Shown here: in pieces, positions 40,273 to 49,267 of the stretch
How positions within the stretch are numbered: the first letter of the stretch is position 1
How the letters are laid out: every line of letters starts with the position of its first letter
From: Nocardia tengchongensis
GTDB lineage: Bacteria; Actinomycetota; Actinomycetes; Mycobacteriales; Mycobacteriaceae
DNA length: 64,000 nucleotides
Direction of reading: 5' to 3'
NCBI RefSeq assembly: GCF_018362975.1
Contig: NZ_CP074371.1
Coordinates: 3,782,001-3,846,000 of the forward strand
Notes under the pieces: model-generated
Database searches by the model: none
What the model saw: the letters and a program-made list of their open reading frames with translations, nothing else
What the model was told of the DNA's origin: nothing
Position numbers and translations under genes: made by a program

Positions 40273-40525
40273 TAGTATGTAATCAGCACTACGGCGTCGA
40301 TCCGGCCATCACCGGGGAGTCTTCGGAAGAACGGCGGGGCAGCTGCTCCGCTCAGTAGAACCGAACGGGTGAGCCCGTCACAGCTCGCAACGAGAGGCTC
40401 GGTCCGGCAAGGGTTTTCATGCCCCAGCGGTCCGGGCAAGCGGGGTGGTACCGCGGTTACGGCGCGCCGAGCGCCGGGATCGTCCCCGTGCCCACGATGC
40501 TGGCACGAGGAGACGAGAGGCCGCG
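40273..40525 (+). promoter_or_regulatory. ileS T-box riboswitch (translational type) with its promoter
   Basis: TAGTAT (40273-40278) is the -10; the RNA should start near 40285. The leader shows a short stem I with isoleucine specifier ATC at 40300-40302 and the conserved T-box GGTGGTACCGCGG at 40444-40456, whose TGG pairs with the uncharged tRNA CCA end. No terminator with a T-run follows; instead the SD (GAGGAG/GAGAGG, 40506-40520) lies just downstream. This is the actinobacterial arrangement in which binding of uncharged tRNA-Ile frees the SD. The leader closely resembles the ultrashort stem I ileS T-boxes studied in Nocardia and Mycobacterium. Confidence 0.92.
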
Positions 40526-43500
40526 ATGGCGGACGAGAGCAGCACCCGAAGCGCATACCCCCGCGTGGACCTGAGCCGGACCTCCGGGCAGGTCTCCTTC
40601 CCCGAGTTGGAGCAGCGGGTCCTGGACTACTGGGCCGCCGACGACACCTTCCGCGCCAGCATCGAGAACCGTTCTGATGCAGAGGAATTCGTCTTCTACG
40701 ACGGTCCGCCCTTCGCCAATGGATTGCCGCACTACGGTCATCTGCTGACCGGATACGTCAAGGATTTGATCCCGCGTTTCCAAACCATGCGCGGGAAGAA
40801 GGTCGAACGGCGATTCGGCTGGGATACTCACGGCTTGCCCGCGGAAATCGAAGCTGAGAAGCAGCTCGGTATCACGGACAAATCACAGATCGATGCCATG
40901 GGTCTCGCGGAATTCAATGCCGCGTGTAAATCTTCGGTCTTGCGCTACACGAACGAATGGCGTAACTACGTGACCCGCCAGGCGCGGTGGGTCGACTTCG
41001 ACAACGACTACAAAACCCTCGACCTCGACTTCATGGAGTCGGTCATGTGGGCGTTCAAGTCGCTGTACGACAAGGGCCTGATCTATCAGGGCTTCCGGGT
41101 GCTGCCCTACAGCTGGTACGAGCAGACCCCGCTGTCGAACCAGGAGGCGCGCCTGGACGACTCCTACCGGATGCGGCAGGACCCGGCGGTCACCGTCGAC
41201 ATGGTGCTCCAGGTGCCGGCCGAGCACCCGCTGAACGCCCTCGACGGCGCGAACGCGCTGATCTGGACCACCACGCCGTGGACGCTGCCCTCCAACCTCG
41301 CCATCGCCGTGCACCCCGACGTCACCTACGCGCACGTGCAGGGCAAGGACGGCAAGCGCTATGTGGTTGCCGCCGAGCGGGTCTCGCACTACACCCGCGA
41401 GTTCGGCGAGGAGCCGCAGGTGCTGTCCGAGCACTCGGGCGCGGCCCTCGAGGGCCTGAACTACCTGCCGCCCTTCGACTTCTTCGCCGGCCACCCGCGC
41501 GCACACCGGGTGCTCAACGCCGACTACGTGACCACCGACTCCGGCACCGGCGTCGTCCACCTCGCGCCCGCGTTCGGTGAGGAGGACATGGATGTCTGCG
41601 CCGCCAACGGGATCGAGATCGTGCAGCCCCTCGACGCGGGCGGCAAGTTCACCTCCATGGTGCCGCCGTACGAGGGCCTCATGGTCTTCGACGCCAACCC
41701 GGTCATCATCAAGGACCTCAAGGCCGCCGGAAAGCTGTTGCGGCACGAGACCATCGAGCACTCCTACCCGCACAGCTGGCGCTCGGGCCAGCCGCTGATC
41801 TACATGGCGGTGCCGTCCTGGTTCGTGGCGGTCACCAAGTTCCGCGACCGCATGGTGGAGCTCAACAAGGAGATCACCTGGGTTCCGGAGCACATCCGCG
41901 ACGGCCAGTTCGGCAAGTGGCTGGAGAACGCCCGCGACTGGAACATCAGCCGAAACCGCTACTGGGGCGCGCCGATCCCGGTGTGGGTCTCCGACGACCC
42001 GGCCTACCCGCGGGTGGACGTCTACGGCTCGCTGGATCAGCTCGAGCACGACTTCGGGGTGCGGCCCGACGACCTGCACCGGCCCATGATCGACGATCTG
42101 GTGCGCCCGAATCCGATGACCCGACCGGGAAGTCGATGATGCGGCGCACCCCCGAGGTGCTCGACTGCTGGTTCGAGTCCGGGTCCATGCCGTACGCCCA
42201 GGTGCACTACCCCTTCGAGAACAAGGAGTGGTTCGAGGGCACCTCGACCGAGTCCATTGACGGCGCCGCCGTCGCAGCCCCGCACAGCCCCGGCGACTTC
42301 ATCGTCGAGTACAACGGCCAGACCCGCGGCTGGTTCTACAACCTGCACGTGCTGTCCACCGCGCTGTTCGACCGCCCGGCGTTCAAGTCCGTTGTGGCGC
42401 ACGGCATCGTGCTCGGTGACGACGGCCTGAAGATGTCGAAGTCCAAGGGCAACTACCCCGACGTCAACGAGGTCTTCGACCGCGACGGCTCCGACGCCAT
42501 GCGCTGGTTCCTGATGGCGTCGCCGGTGCTGCGCGGCGGCAACCTGATCGTCACCGAGCGCGGCATCCGCGAGGGTGTCAGCCAGGCGCTGCGCCCGCTG
42601 TGGAACGCGTGGACCTTCCTGCAGCTCTACGCCACCGAGCCCGGCACCCGGCGCACCGACTCGAAAAACGTGCTGGACCAGTACATCCTGGCCAAGCTCG
42701 CGGCGACCCGCGACGTCATGACCGACGCCCTCGAGGTCTACGACATCGCCACCGCCTGTGACGAGCTGCGCACCTTCGCCGACGCGCTCACCAATTGGTA
42801 TGTGCGCCGGTCGCGTTCGCGCTTCTGGGAAGAGGACCGCGACGCCATCGACACCCTGCACACGGTGCTCGAGGTGACCACGCGCCTGGCGGCCCCGCTG
42901 CTGCCGCTGCTGTCGGAGGTGATCTACCGCGGTCTCACCGGCGAGCGTTCGGTGCACCTGACCGACTGGCCGAGCGCCGACGAGCTGCCGCACGACGCCG
43001 CGCTGGTGTCGGCCATGGACGAGGTCCGCACGGTCTGCTCCACGGTGCTGAGCCTGCGCAAGGCCCAGAACCTGCGGGTGCGCCTGCCGCTGTCGGAGGT
43101 CACCGTGGCCGCCGCGGAGGCGGAGAGCCTGCGGCCCTTCGTGGATCTGATCGCCGACGAGGTCAACGTCAAGCGCGTCGACCTGACCACCGACGTGGCC
43201 GTCCACGGCCGCTTCGAACTCGTGGTCAACGCCCGCGCCGCCGGTCCGCGCATCGGCAAGGACGTCCAGACGGTGATCAAGGCCGTCAAGGCGGGGGAGT
43301 GGAGCGAGGCCGCCGACGGCACCGTCTCCGCCGCCGGGATCGCCCTGCTGCCCGAGGAGTACACCCAGCGACTGGTCGCCGCCGAACCCGAGTCCACCGC
43401 CGCCCTGCCCGGCAATGCCGGTCTGGTGGTGCTGAATTCGGCGGTCACCGAGGAACTCGAGGCCGAGGGCTGGGCCCGCGACCTGATCCGCGACCTGCAG

Positions 43501-43704
43501 GAGACCCGCAAGTCGCTGGGCCTGGACGTCTCCGACCGCATCACCGTGGTCCTCGACGTCCCGGCCGACCGCCTGGGCTGGGCCGAAACCCACCGCGACC
43601 TGATCGCGGGCGAGGTCCTCGCCACCGCACTGACGTTCGGTGCGGCGGCCGCGGACGCGTCCGAGATCGTCGGCGGTGTGAAGGTCTCGATCACCAAGGC
43701 GTGA
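40526..43704 (+). CDS. ileS: Isoleucyl-tRNA synthetase (frame disrupted)
   Basis: Charges tRNA-Ile; about 1,059 aa. Class I motifs are [14 protein letters not shown] (HIGH) and [13 protein letters not shown] (KMSKS); the CP1 editing domain has the threonine-rich [13 protein letters not shown] and [20 protein letters not shown]. One G is missing at about 42115: the frame through DDLVRPNP continues as [21 protein letters not shown]. An essential gene, so a sequencing error is likely. ATG 40526 follows GAGAGG by five bases and is controlled by the T-box. The first 450 bases use noticeably more A/T-ending codons than the rest. Confidence 0.93.
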
Positions 43705-43821
43705 CCGACTCCTGTCGATCAGCGGCGCGGGCCTCCGGGTCCGCGCCGTTGTCGTATCGATGCGAGCTCGTGCCGCGCCCATCCGTGGCGTACCCGGCAC
43801 CGAATGATTAACATGTTGGAT

Positions 43822-44094
43822 ATGAGTACACACAGCCTGCGCGACCTGCGGATGCAACTCGGGGCGATCGTGCGTGGTGTGGCCACCTCCGGTGAGGAAG
43901 CGATCATCACCGACAGTGGCAGCGAGGTCGCGGTCATCATCTCGATGGCCGACTACGAACGACTGCACGAGCACGCCGACCTGGTCGACGCCCTGCGCCT
44001 GCGGAGTCTGCGCGACGAGGACTTCTCGACCATGTCGATGGCCGAGATGCTCGATGCACTCGGTGTGGACCCCGCCGACGTCCTCGCCTCGTGA
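43822..44094 (+). CDS. Phd/YefM-type antitoxin
   Basis: 90 aa (96 if ATG 43804 is used). The N-terminal THSLRDLRMQLGAIVRGVATSGEEAIITDSGSEVAVIISMADYERL is the Phd/YefM DNA-binding fold; the acidic C-terminal helix (LRDEDFSTMSMAEMLDALG) would wrap the toxin. TAACAT (43809-43814) seven bases before ATG 43822 may be the -10 of a leaderless message, and the same spot contains AACATGTT, a short palindrome that could be the operator. The stop overlaps the toxin as GTGA. Confidence 0.85.
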   Translation: MSTHSLRDLRMQLGAIVRGVATSGEEAIITDSGSEVAVIISMADYERLHEHADLVDALRLRSLRDEDFSTMSMAEMLDALGVDPADVLAS

Positions 44095-44354
44095 CGGTCG
44101 GAATGCGAATCGGGTTCCACCCCGATGTCCTGAAACAGTTGCAGCGCTTGCCTCGTGAGGCCTTCGGTACGGCACTGCGCATGATCATCGACTTGGGGCG
44201 AGACCCGCGTCCGGCGGGGGTCAAGAAGCTCGCGGGCAGTGAGAGTGATTGGCGAATCCGGTTCGGCCAGTACCGAATCGTCTACAGCGTCGACGACACA
44301 GCCGGTGTGGTCACGGTTTTCACCGTCGCCAAGCGCTCCGACGCGTATCGGTAG
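44091..44354 (+). CDS. RelE/ParE-family toxin
   Basis: 87 aa; FHPDVLKQLQRLPREAF, KKLAGSESDWRIRFGQYRIVYSVDD and TVFTVAKRSDAYR are the standard RelE/ParE blocks, with the basic residues of the WRIRFGQYRIVY strand that RelE toxins use in mRNA cleavage. Start GTG 44091 overlaps the antitoxin stop, the normal order for such modules. Chromosomal module placed directly after ileS. Confidence 0.88.
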   Translation: MTVGMRIGFHPDVLKQLQRLPREAFGTALRMIIDLGRDPRPAGVKKLAGSESDWRIRFGQYRIVYSVDDTAGVVTVFTVAKRSDAYR

Positions 44355-44481
44355 GACGCAGGTCACATCTGCTGCCGGGTCGGTGGTGGAATGGCCGGGC
44401 GGTCGGGTGAGTTGACTCGGTGCGAAGGCCGAAACCACCCTTGACGGCACGGTTCCTATCGAGATTCACCAGGAGCATCAG

Positions 44482-44754
44482 ATGACCACGATCGCGACCA
44501 CCGAGACCCTGTCCGTGAATGTCGCCGCCAGCGCCGCCATGCCGTCGGTGCACCGCCGGGCGCTGATCACCTGGCTGGCCGTGTACCCCACCATCACCGT
44601 CGCGCTGGCCCTGCTCGGCCCCGAGATGGGCGGGCTGCCGGTGTTCCTGAAGACGCTGGTCCTGACCGCGATCGTGGTTCCGGTCTCGGCCTACCTGCTG
44701 GTTCCGATGCTGATGAAGGCAAACCAGCGGCTGACCGCGCGGTTCACCCGCTGA
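44482..44754 (+). CDS. Small DUF2798-like membrane protein
   Basis: 90 aa with two membrane segments (LITWLAVYPTITVALALLGP and TLVLTAIVVPVSAYLLVPML) separated by a short loop, and a basic C terminus (KANQRLTARFTR). ATG 44482 has CCAGGAG upstream. Resembles DUF2798-type proteins; function unknown. A rho-independent terminator follows. Confidence 0.75.
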   Translation: MTTIATTETLSVNVAASAAMPSVHRRALITWLAVYPTITVALALLGPEMGGLPVFLKTLVLTAIVVPVSAYLLVPMLMKANQRLTARFTR

Positions 44755-44770
44755 TCCTGCGCAAACCGGC

Positions 44771-44807
44771 AGCGCCCACCCGGATCTTCGGGTGGGCGCT
44801 TTCGTTT
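44771..44807 (+). terminator. Rho-independent terminator
   Basis: 12-bp stem (AGCGCCCACCCG, 44771-44782, with 44789-44800), six-base loop, then TTCGTTT. The rest of 44808-44947 shows no gene and no recognised riboswitch. Confidence 0.88.
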
Positions 44808-44947
44808 GCCGAGTGACCTGCGTCTCGAGACACGCCAGCGATGGTTCCCTTGTGACGCATGTGGCTGGTGCGATAGAACGGCTAATAGTTGGTTATTGAT
44901 CTTTCATAAGGCTGTTCCCGCGGTATCACCGATGAAGGGGCGCGCAC

Positions 44948-45499
44948 ATGGCACGAAGACGGTTTCGCCGTTTCGCTTCACTGGTCACCGGCGCCACGGC
45001 GCTGATCACAGCCGCCGCGCTCGGGGCGGGACTCGCCCAGGCCGATACCGGATCGGGCGGATCGGGCTCGGCGTCCGGATCCTCCTCCGGCAGCGGCACC
45101 GGATCGTTCTCCGGAAGTGCCAGCGGCTCGGCGCAATTGCCGATCGCCAGCCCGCGCGCCATGGCCGCGCTGGCGCTGGCCGGCACCCAGACCGGCAAGC
45201 CCTACGAGTGGGGCGGCACCGGTCCGGACGCCTGGGACTGCTCGGGTCTGGTGCAGTGGGCCTTCCGCAGCGTCGGCATCAATCTGCCGCGCACCACCTG
45301 GCAGCAGGCCGAGACGGGGTCCGAAGTCCCCTTCGGCGCCATGCAGCCCGGTGATGTGCTCATCCTCAACGATGACGCCTCCCACGAAGGCATCTACGCG
45401 GGAGGCGGCATGGTGTTGAACGCGTACGACTGGGGTGTGCCCGTCGGCCTGACTCCGCTGAGCCAGTTCGACATCTACACGATTCGCCGCTACTTCTGA
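44948..45499 (+). CDS. Secreted NlpC/P60 peptidoglycan endopeptidase
   Basis: Predicted cell-wall hydrolase, 183 aa. A signal peptide (MARRRFRRFASLV then a hydrophobic stretch to AQA, about residue 29) precedes a Ser/Gly repeat linker (GSGSASGSSSGSGTG) and one NlpC/P60 domain: catalytic Cys in WDCSGLVQWAF, His in SHEGIYAGGGMVLNA. Family enzymes cut the D-Glu/DAP bond. ATG 44948 has GAAGGGG upstream. It has no coiled-coil or binding domain, so resembles the short RipD/RipB-like forms. Confidence 0.88.
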   Translation: MARRRFRRFASLVTGATALITAAALGAGLAQADTGSGGSGSASGSSSGSGTGSFSGSASGSAQLPIASPRAMAALALAGTQTGKPYEWGGTGPDAWDCSGLVQWAFRSVGINLPRTTWQQAETGSEVPFGAMQPGDVLILNDDASHEGIYAGGGMVLNAYDWGVPVGLTPLSQFDIYTIRRYF

Positions 45500-45505
45500 A
45501 TCGCC

Positions 45506-45919
45506 TTACTCGACAATCAGTTCCACGGGGATGTTGCCGCGGGTGGCCTTGGAGTACGGGCACACCTGGTGGGCGGCCTCGACCAGTTCGCGGCCCTGCT
45601 CGTTCTGCAGCTCCTCGGGCAGTTCGACGTGCAGCACGACCGAGATGCCGAAGCCGGTCTCGTCGTCCTTGTTCAGGGTGACGTCGGCGGTCACCGAGGT
45701 GTCGCCCAGCTTGACGCCGGTGTTGCGCGCGACCGCCTGCAGCGCGCCCGCGAAGCAGGCCGAGTAGCCCATCGCGAAGAGCTGCTCGGGGTTGGTGCCG
45801 TCGCCGCTGCCGCCGGCCTCCTTGGGCTGGGCCAGCTTCAGGTCCAGGTACCCGTCGGAGCTGACCGAGCGGCCCTCGCGGCCGACGGAGGTGGCGGATG
45901 AGGTGAAGAGTGCAGGCAT
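45506..45919 (-). CDS. ohr: Organic hydroperoxide resistance protein (Ohr/OsmC)
   Basis: Thiol peroxidase for organic hydroperoxides, 137 aa. It carries NPEQLFAMGYSACFAGAL with the peroxidatic Cys and HQVCPYSKATRGNIPVEL with the resolving Cys, the Ohr subfamily pattern. ATG 45919 has AGGAGAATGAA upstream. Divergent from a TetR regulator; two palindromes lie between them, one inside the predicted ohr promoter spacer. Confidence 0.93.
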   Translation of the reverse strand: MPALFTSSATSVGREGRSVSSDGYLDLKLAQPKEAGGSGDGTNPEQLFAMGYSACFAGALQAVARNTGVKLGDTSVTADVTLNKDDETGFGISVVLHVELPEELQNEQGRELVEAAHQVCPYSKATRGNIPVELIVE

Positions 45920-45932
45920 TTCATTCTCCTAG

Positions 45933-45990
45933 ACAGACTTGTCTGTTCACGTCCGGACCCAGAGTAGACAGATCTGTCTGCTATCGTCAA
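45933..45990. promoter_or_regulatory. ohr promoter and two TetR-type operators
   Basis: Site 1: ACAGAC-TT-GTCTGT (45933-45946). Site 2: AGACAGATCTGTCT (45966-45979), a perfect palindrome. Centres are 33 bp apart, three helical turns. On the minus strand TTGACG (45990-45985) and TACTCT (45966-45961) with 18-base spacing make a good ohr promoter, and site 2 fills the spacer, so a bound repressor would block it. Confidence 0.75.
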
Positions 45991-46030
45991 TACGAAGACC
46001 CGATCAGGGAGAGGGGGTGCAGGTCAGCCA

Positions 46031-46570
46031 ATGAGCGAAGCCCGCGAGCGCCTGCTGGACACCGCCACCCGGCTGTTCTATGCCGAGGGGATTCACACGG
46101 TCGGCATCGACCGCATCATCGCCGAGGCGGGGATCGCGAAGGCCACCTTCTATCGGCACTTCAAGACCAAGGAAGATCTGGTGGTGGCCTACCTGGTGCG
46201 CGAATACGGCCGCCAGCGCGAACTGCTCGAGGCCATCCCCGGCTCGGGCACCGACTCCATCGTCGGCATCTTCGAACGGCTCGGTGAGCTCAGCCGCGGC
46301 CCGGGCTTCCGGGGCTGCCCGTTTCTCAATGCGGCCGTGGAGTTTCCGAACTCCGATCACGCCGTGCGCAAGGTGGTCGACGAGTACCGCGCCTGGTTCC
46401 GTGACCTGATGGCCGACCGCCTGCGCGCCGCCGGCCACCCCGAGGTCGACGACGCCGCCCGCGCGCTGCTGCTCACTCGCGACGGCGTGACCATCAGCGG
46501 GGGCGTCGGAGACGCGGAGACGGTCCGGGTGGGCATCCGGACCGCCTTGTCGCAGTGGGGTATTCGCTAG
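46031..46570 (+). CDS. TetR-family regulator, likely controlling ohr
   Basis: 179 aa. N-terminal helix-turn-helix: RERLLDTATRLFYAEGIHTVGIDRIIAEAGIAKATFYRHFKTKEDLVVAYL. The ligand domain contains GFRGCPFLNAAVEFPN; this single Cys could sense oxidants, but that is inference. Divergent from ohr with two palindromic operators between, so it probably represses ohr and itself. Usual ohr regulators are MarR-type OhrR; a TetR here is less common. ATG 46031. Confidence 0.85.
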   Translation: MSEARERLLDTATRLFYAEGIHTVGIDRIIAEAGIAKATFYRHFKTKEDLVVAYLVREYGRQRELLEAIPGSGTDSIVGIFERLGELSRGPGFRGCPFLNAAVEFPNSDHAVRKVVDEYRAWFRDLMADRLRAAGHPEVDDAARALLLTRDGVTISGGVGDAETVRVGIRTALSQWGIR

Positions 46571-47613
46571 ACCCCGACCGCCTCTTCCATCTCCTCCTCG
46601 GCCGCCTCGCTCGCGGCGGGCGCGGGGGCGGCGTGCTTCGGCGTGAGTTGCGCCGCGGCGTGGCGCTTCTCGACCAGGCCCGCCGCGACCATCAGCACCG
46701 CGCCCGCGGCCAGCCACAGCACCAGGCTCGCCATCCGGCTGCCCAGTCCGATGCCGTCGAAGTAGAGCAGGCTGCGCGCGCCCTCCACGAAGCCCGCGCC
46801 GTTCCAGAACCGGTGCAGGGTGCCGAAGAAGTCGTTCTGCAGCCACGGGCTGTAGACGCCGCCGGAGCTGGTGAAGTTCAGCATCACGAACAGCACCATC
46901 ATGGCCAGGGTGGTCCAGCGCTTCAGGAAGGTGTGCAGGCCGATGCCGATGGTCAGGATGCCCGCCGAGTACAGCCACGACATGCCCCAGACCGCGCCCA
47001 GGTCGTGGTCGACGATGTGGAAGACCGGGCCGGCCAGCGCCAGGCCGATCAGGCTCACCAGCAGCGAGGTGACCAGGCCGATGGCGGCCCGCACCCGCAT
47101 GGGCAGGCCCGCGCCCGCGGCGCTGATGGCGGCCACACTGCCGTAGGAGCCGATGCTCAGCGCGACCAGCAGGAAGAAGATGCCCTGCGCGGTCGGGTCG
47201 CCGGAGCTGGGGGTGGTGACGTCGGTGACGGTTAGCGGCGCGTTCTGCAGTCCGGCGACCTGGCCGAAGACGGCCTCGGCGGCCATGGCCGTGGTGTCGG
47301 ATCCGGCCTTGGCGACCAGCAGTTCGGGCTTGACCTGATCGGGCACGTAGGCGCCGGCCAGATCGCGGTGCCGCAGCTTGTCCACGGCGTCGTCGCGGGA
47401 GGGCACGGTGATCACGTCGAGGGCGTTGCCGCCCTTGTCCTTCAGCGACTGCGCCAGCACCTTGACCTGCGGGCTGTCGCCGACCACGGCCACCGCCAGG
47501 TGGTTGGGCTCGGGCTGGTGGAACGCGCCCAGGTACGCCAGTCCCATGCCGAGGCACATGAGCAGCGGGGTGAGCAGGTGCAGGGCGACATGCCGGATCT
47601 GATGGGTGGCCAT
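46567..47613 (-). CDS. YhgE/Pip-like ABC-2-type membrane protein
   Basis: 348 aa. One N-terminal membrane segment is followed by an extracytoplasmic domain (about residues 35-150: LAVAVVGDSPQVKVLAQSL, DLAGAYVPDQ), then five or six membrane segments of the ABC-2 permease type and an acidic/Ala-rich tail. No ATPase is adjacent. ATG 47613 has GGAGAAG upstream. Divergent from a marR gene with two matching operators between, which suggests an inducible export or envelope-stress role. The last bases overlap the 3' end of the tetR gene on the other strand. Confidence 0.75.
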   Translation of the reverse strand: MATHQIRHVALHLLTPLLMCLGMGLAYLGAFHQPEPNHLAVAVVGDSPQVKVLAQSLKDKGGNALDVITVPSRDDAVDKLRHRDLAGAYVPDQVKPELLVAKAGSDTTAMAAEAVFGQVAGLQNAPLTVTDVTTPSSGDPTAQGIFFLLVALSIGSYGSVAAISAAGAGLPMRVRAAIGLVTSLLVSLIGLALAGPVFHIVDHDLGAVWGMSWLYSAGILTIGIGLHTFLKRWTTLAMMVLFVMLNFTSSGGVYSPWLQNDFFGTLHRFWNGAGFVEGARSLLYFDGIGLGSRMASLVLWLAAGAVLMVAAGLVEKRHAAAQLTPKHAAPAPAASEAAEEEMEEAVGV

Positions 47614-47629
47614 GGGTTCTTCTCCAATA

Positions 47630-47667
47630 GTTGGTAAATACAACCAATCGAGGTTGTAGTCTACAAC
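47630..47667. promoter_or_regulatory. Two GTTG-N7-CAAC operators between the membrane-protein gene and marR
   Basis: GTTGGTAAATACAAC (47630-47644) and GTTGTAGTCTACAAC (47653-47667; perfect dyad around one T) share the 15-bp GTTG-N7-CAAC form with centres 23 bp apart. The second ends two bases before the marR ATG, so binding should block both divergent genes. Confidence 0.75.
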
Positions 47668-47668
47668 T

Positions 47669-48115
47669 ATGAACAGTGAACCCGCATTCCCCGGGCGCGC
47701 CGATGCGATCGAAGTCATACAGCGCGAGCTCACAGCCTTCGCCCGCCGCGCCCGCGGCCGCGCGAGCGAACTGCACCCGGAACTGTCGCTGGTGGCATCC
47801 AGCATTCTCGACCTGGTGATCGAGCGGAACGGCTGCCTGGCCGCGGACCTGGCCGGGCACTTCCACCTCGACAAGTCCACGGTCAGCCGCCAGGTGGCCG
47901 CGCTGGAACGCGACGGCTACCTCGAGCGCGAGGTCGACCGGGCCAATCGCCGCAACCTGGTGCTGCACGCCACCGCCGAGGGCAAGCGGGTCGCCCGCGC
48001 GGCCGCCCGCAGCCGCGCCGCCGCCTTCACCGAGCGTTTCCAGGACTGGGACGACGCGGACGTGGAGCGGCTGGCGGGATATCTGGTGCGCTACAACGCC
48101 GCCGACGCGGGCTAG
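47669..48115 (+). CDS. MarR-family transcriptional regulator
   Basis: 148 aa with a winged helix-turn-helix: SLVASSILDLVIERNGCLAADLAGHFHLDKSTVSRQVAALERDGYLEREVDRANRRNL. ATG 47669 has no SD and lies just beyond the second operator, so the message is short-leadered or leaderless. Predicted to repress itself and the divergent membrane-protein gene. Converges on the esterase gene with an 18-bp gap. Confidence 0.88.
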   Translation: MNSEPAFPGRADAIEVIQRELTAFARRARGRASELHPELSLVASSILDLVIERNGCLAADLAGHFHLDKSTVSRQVAALERDGYLEREVDRANRRNLVLHATAEGKRVARAAARSRAAAFTERFQDWDDADVERLAGYLVRYNAADAG

Positions 48116-48133
48116 CCCCGAACCCGGCCCGGC

Positions 48134-49267
48134 TCAGTTGGTTTCGGAGGACCGCTGGGTCTCGGGCGCCCAGTCGGCGTCGGGCAGGCCCATGCCCTTG
48201 GCCAGCACCGGCCACGACGAGCGCAGCGCGTCCTGCCAGTACCCCCACGAGTGGGTGCCCGCCTGGGTGATGTCGAAGGTCGCGGGAATGCTCATCTCGC
48301 GCAGCCGCGCCTTGAGATTGCGGGCGCACCAGTCGCTGGCCGCCTCCAGGATGCCGCCCACCAGAATCTGTTGCGGCAGACCGCCGTCGGCGGGGCCCAG
48401 GCTGCGGGTGTCGGCGACATTGTCGTGCTTGCCGGGCAGGCCGCTGCCGTTGGAGACGTAGATCTCCATGCCGCGCAGCGCTTCGGCGTGCACGTAGGGG
48501 TCGTTGGCGGCCCACTCCGGATCGTCGAGGGGCCCGTACATGTTCACCGGATTGCCGCCGCCGATGCTGATCACCAGGTTCGCGAACTTCTGCCCGACCG
48601 GATCGCTGATCTGCGCGCACCCGCTGTAGGCGGCCACCGCCCGGTACAGTCCCGGTGCGGCGATCGCCAGCTGCAGCACCGAGGTCCCCGACATGGACAT
48701 GCCCGCGATGGCATGGGTCCCATCGGTATCGAGCGCCGCGTCGACCAGCGGCGGCAGTTCCTCGGTGAGGAAGGTCTTCCACATGGGTTGCCCCAGTTTG
48801 GGATCGGCGCTGCGCCAGTCGGTGTAGTAGGTGAACGCGCCGCCGATCGGCATCACCACGTTGACGTTCTTGTCCATGAAGAACTGGGTGGCATCGGTAT
48901 TGCGCTTCCAGGTGGCCGTGTCCTGGCCGCCGCCCGCGCCGTTGAGCAGGTACAGCACCGGCCGCGGCGCCGACGGATCGGCGGGCCGCTGCACCTCCAC
49001 CGCGATGTCGGTGTCCATGGCGGCCGAGTGCACGTGCAGGGTGAGATTGCGGCCGTCGTGCACCTCGAAGCCGGTGATGGCCGAGCCGTCGTCGGAAACC
49101 GTTGTGCCGGCCAGGGTCGCGGTGGCGGTGATCGGATCGGGGGGAGCGGCGAAGGCCGGGCCCGGGGGCACGACCGTGGTGACCGTAGTGACAAGAGAAC
49201 AACTTGCCGCCGCGAGCAATGCTGCCCGAGTGCCCAATCCGCCTAGCAAAACCGACCTTCGATCCAC
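48134..49267 (-). CDS. Exported alpha/beta-hydrolase esterase, mycolyltransferase (antigen 85)-like
   Basis: 377 aa. The N terminus (DRRSVLLGGLGTRAALLAAAS) is a signal peptide with a twin Arg that might use the Tat route; mature protein probably starts after AFAA. The hydrolase domain has RPVLYLLNGAGGG (oxyanion region), nucleophile elbow GMSMSGTSVLQLA, and catalytic His in AGTHSWGYW. The fold and elbow match antigen-85/esterase-D-type mycolyltransferases, which transfer mycolates onto arabinogalactan or trehalose; without fibronectin-site residues checked this is tentative. GTG 49267 is the start. Confidence 0.8.
   Translation of the reverse strand: MDRRSVLLGGLGTRAALLAAASCSLVTTVTTVVPPGPAFAAPPDPITATATLAGTTVSDDGSAITGFEVHDGRNLTLHVHSAAMDTDIAVEVQRPADPSAPRPVLYLLNGAGGGQDTATWKRNTDATQFFMDKNVNVVMPIGGAFTYYTDWRSADPKLGQPMWKTFLTEELPPLVDAALDTDGTHAIAGMSMSGTSVLQLAIAAPGLYRAVAAYSGCAQISDPVGQKFANLVISIGGGNPVNMYGPLDDPEWAANDPYVHAEALRGMEIYVSNGSGLPGKHDNVADTRSLGPADGGLPQQILVGGILEAASDWCARNLKARLREMSIPATFDITQAGTHSWGYWQDALRSSWPVLAKGMGLPDADWAPETQRSSETN

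Noticed and set aside
44808..44947. c-di-AMP (ydaO) riboswitch before the NlpC/P60 gene
   Set aside because: These riboswitches often precede such genes in actinobacteria, but the leader is short and lacks the conserved blocks.
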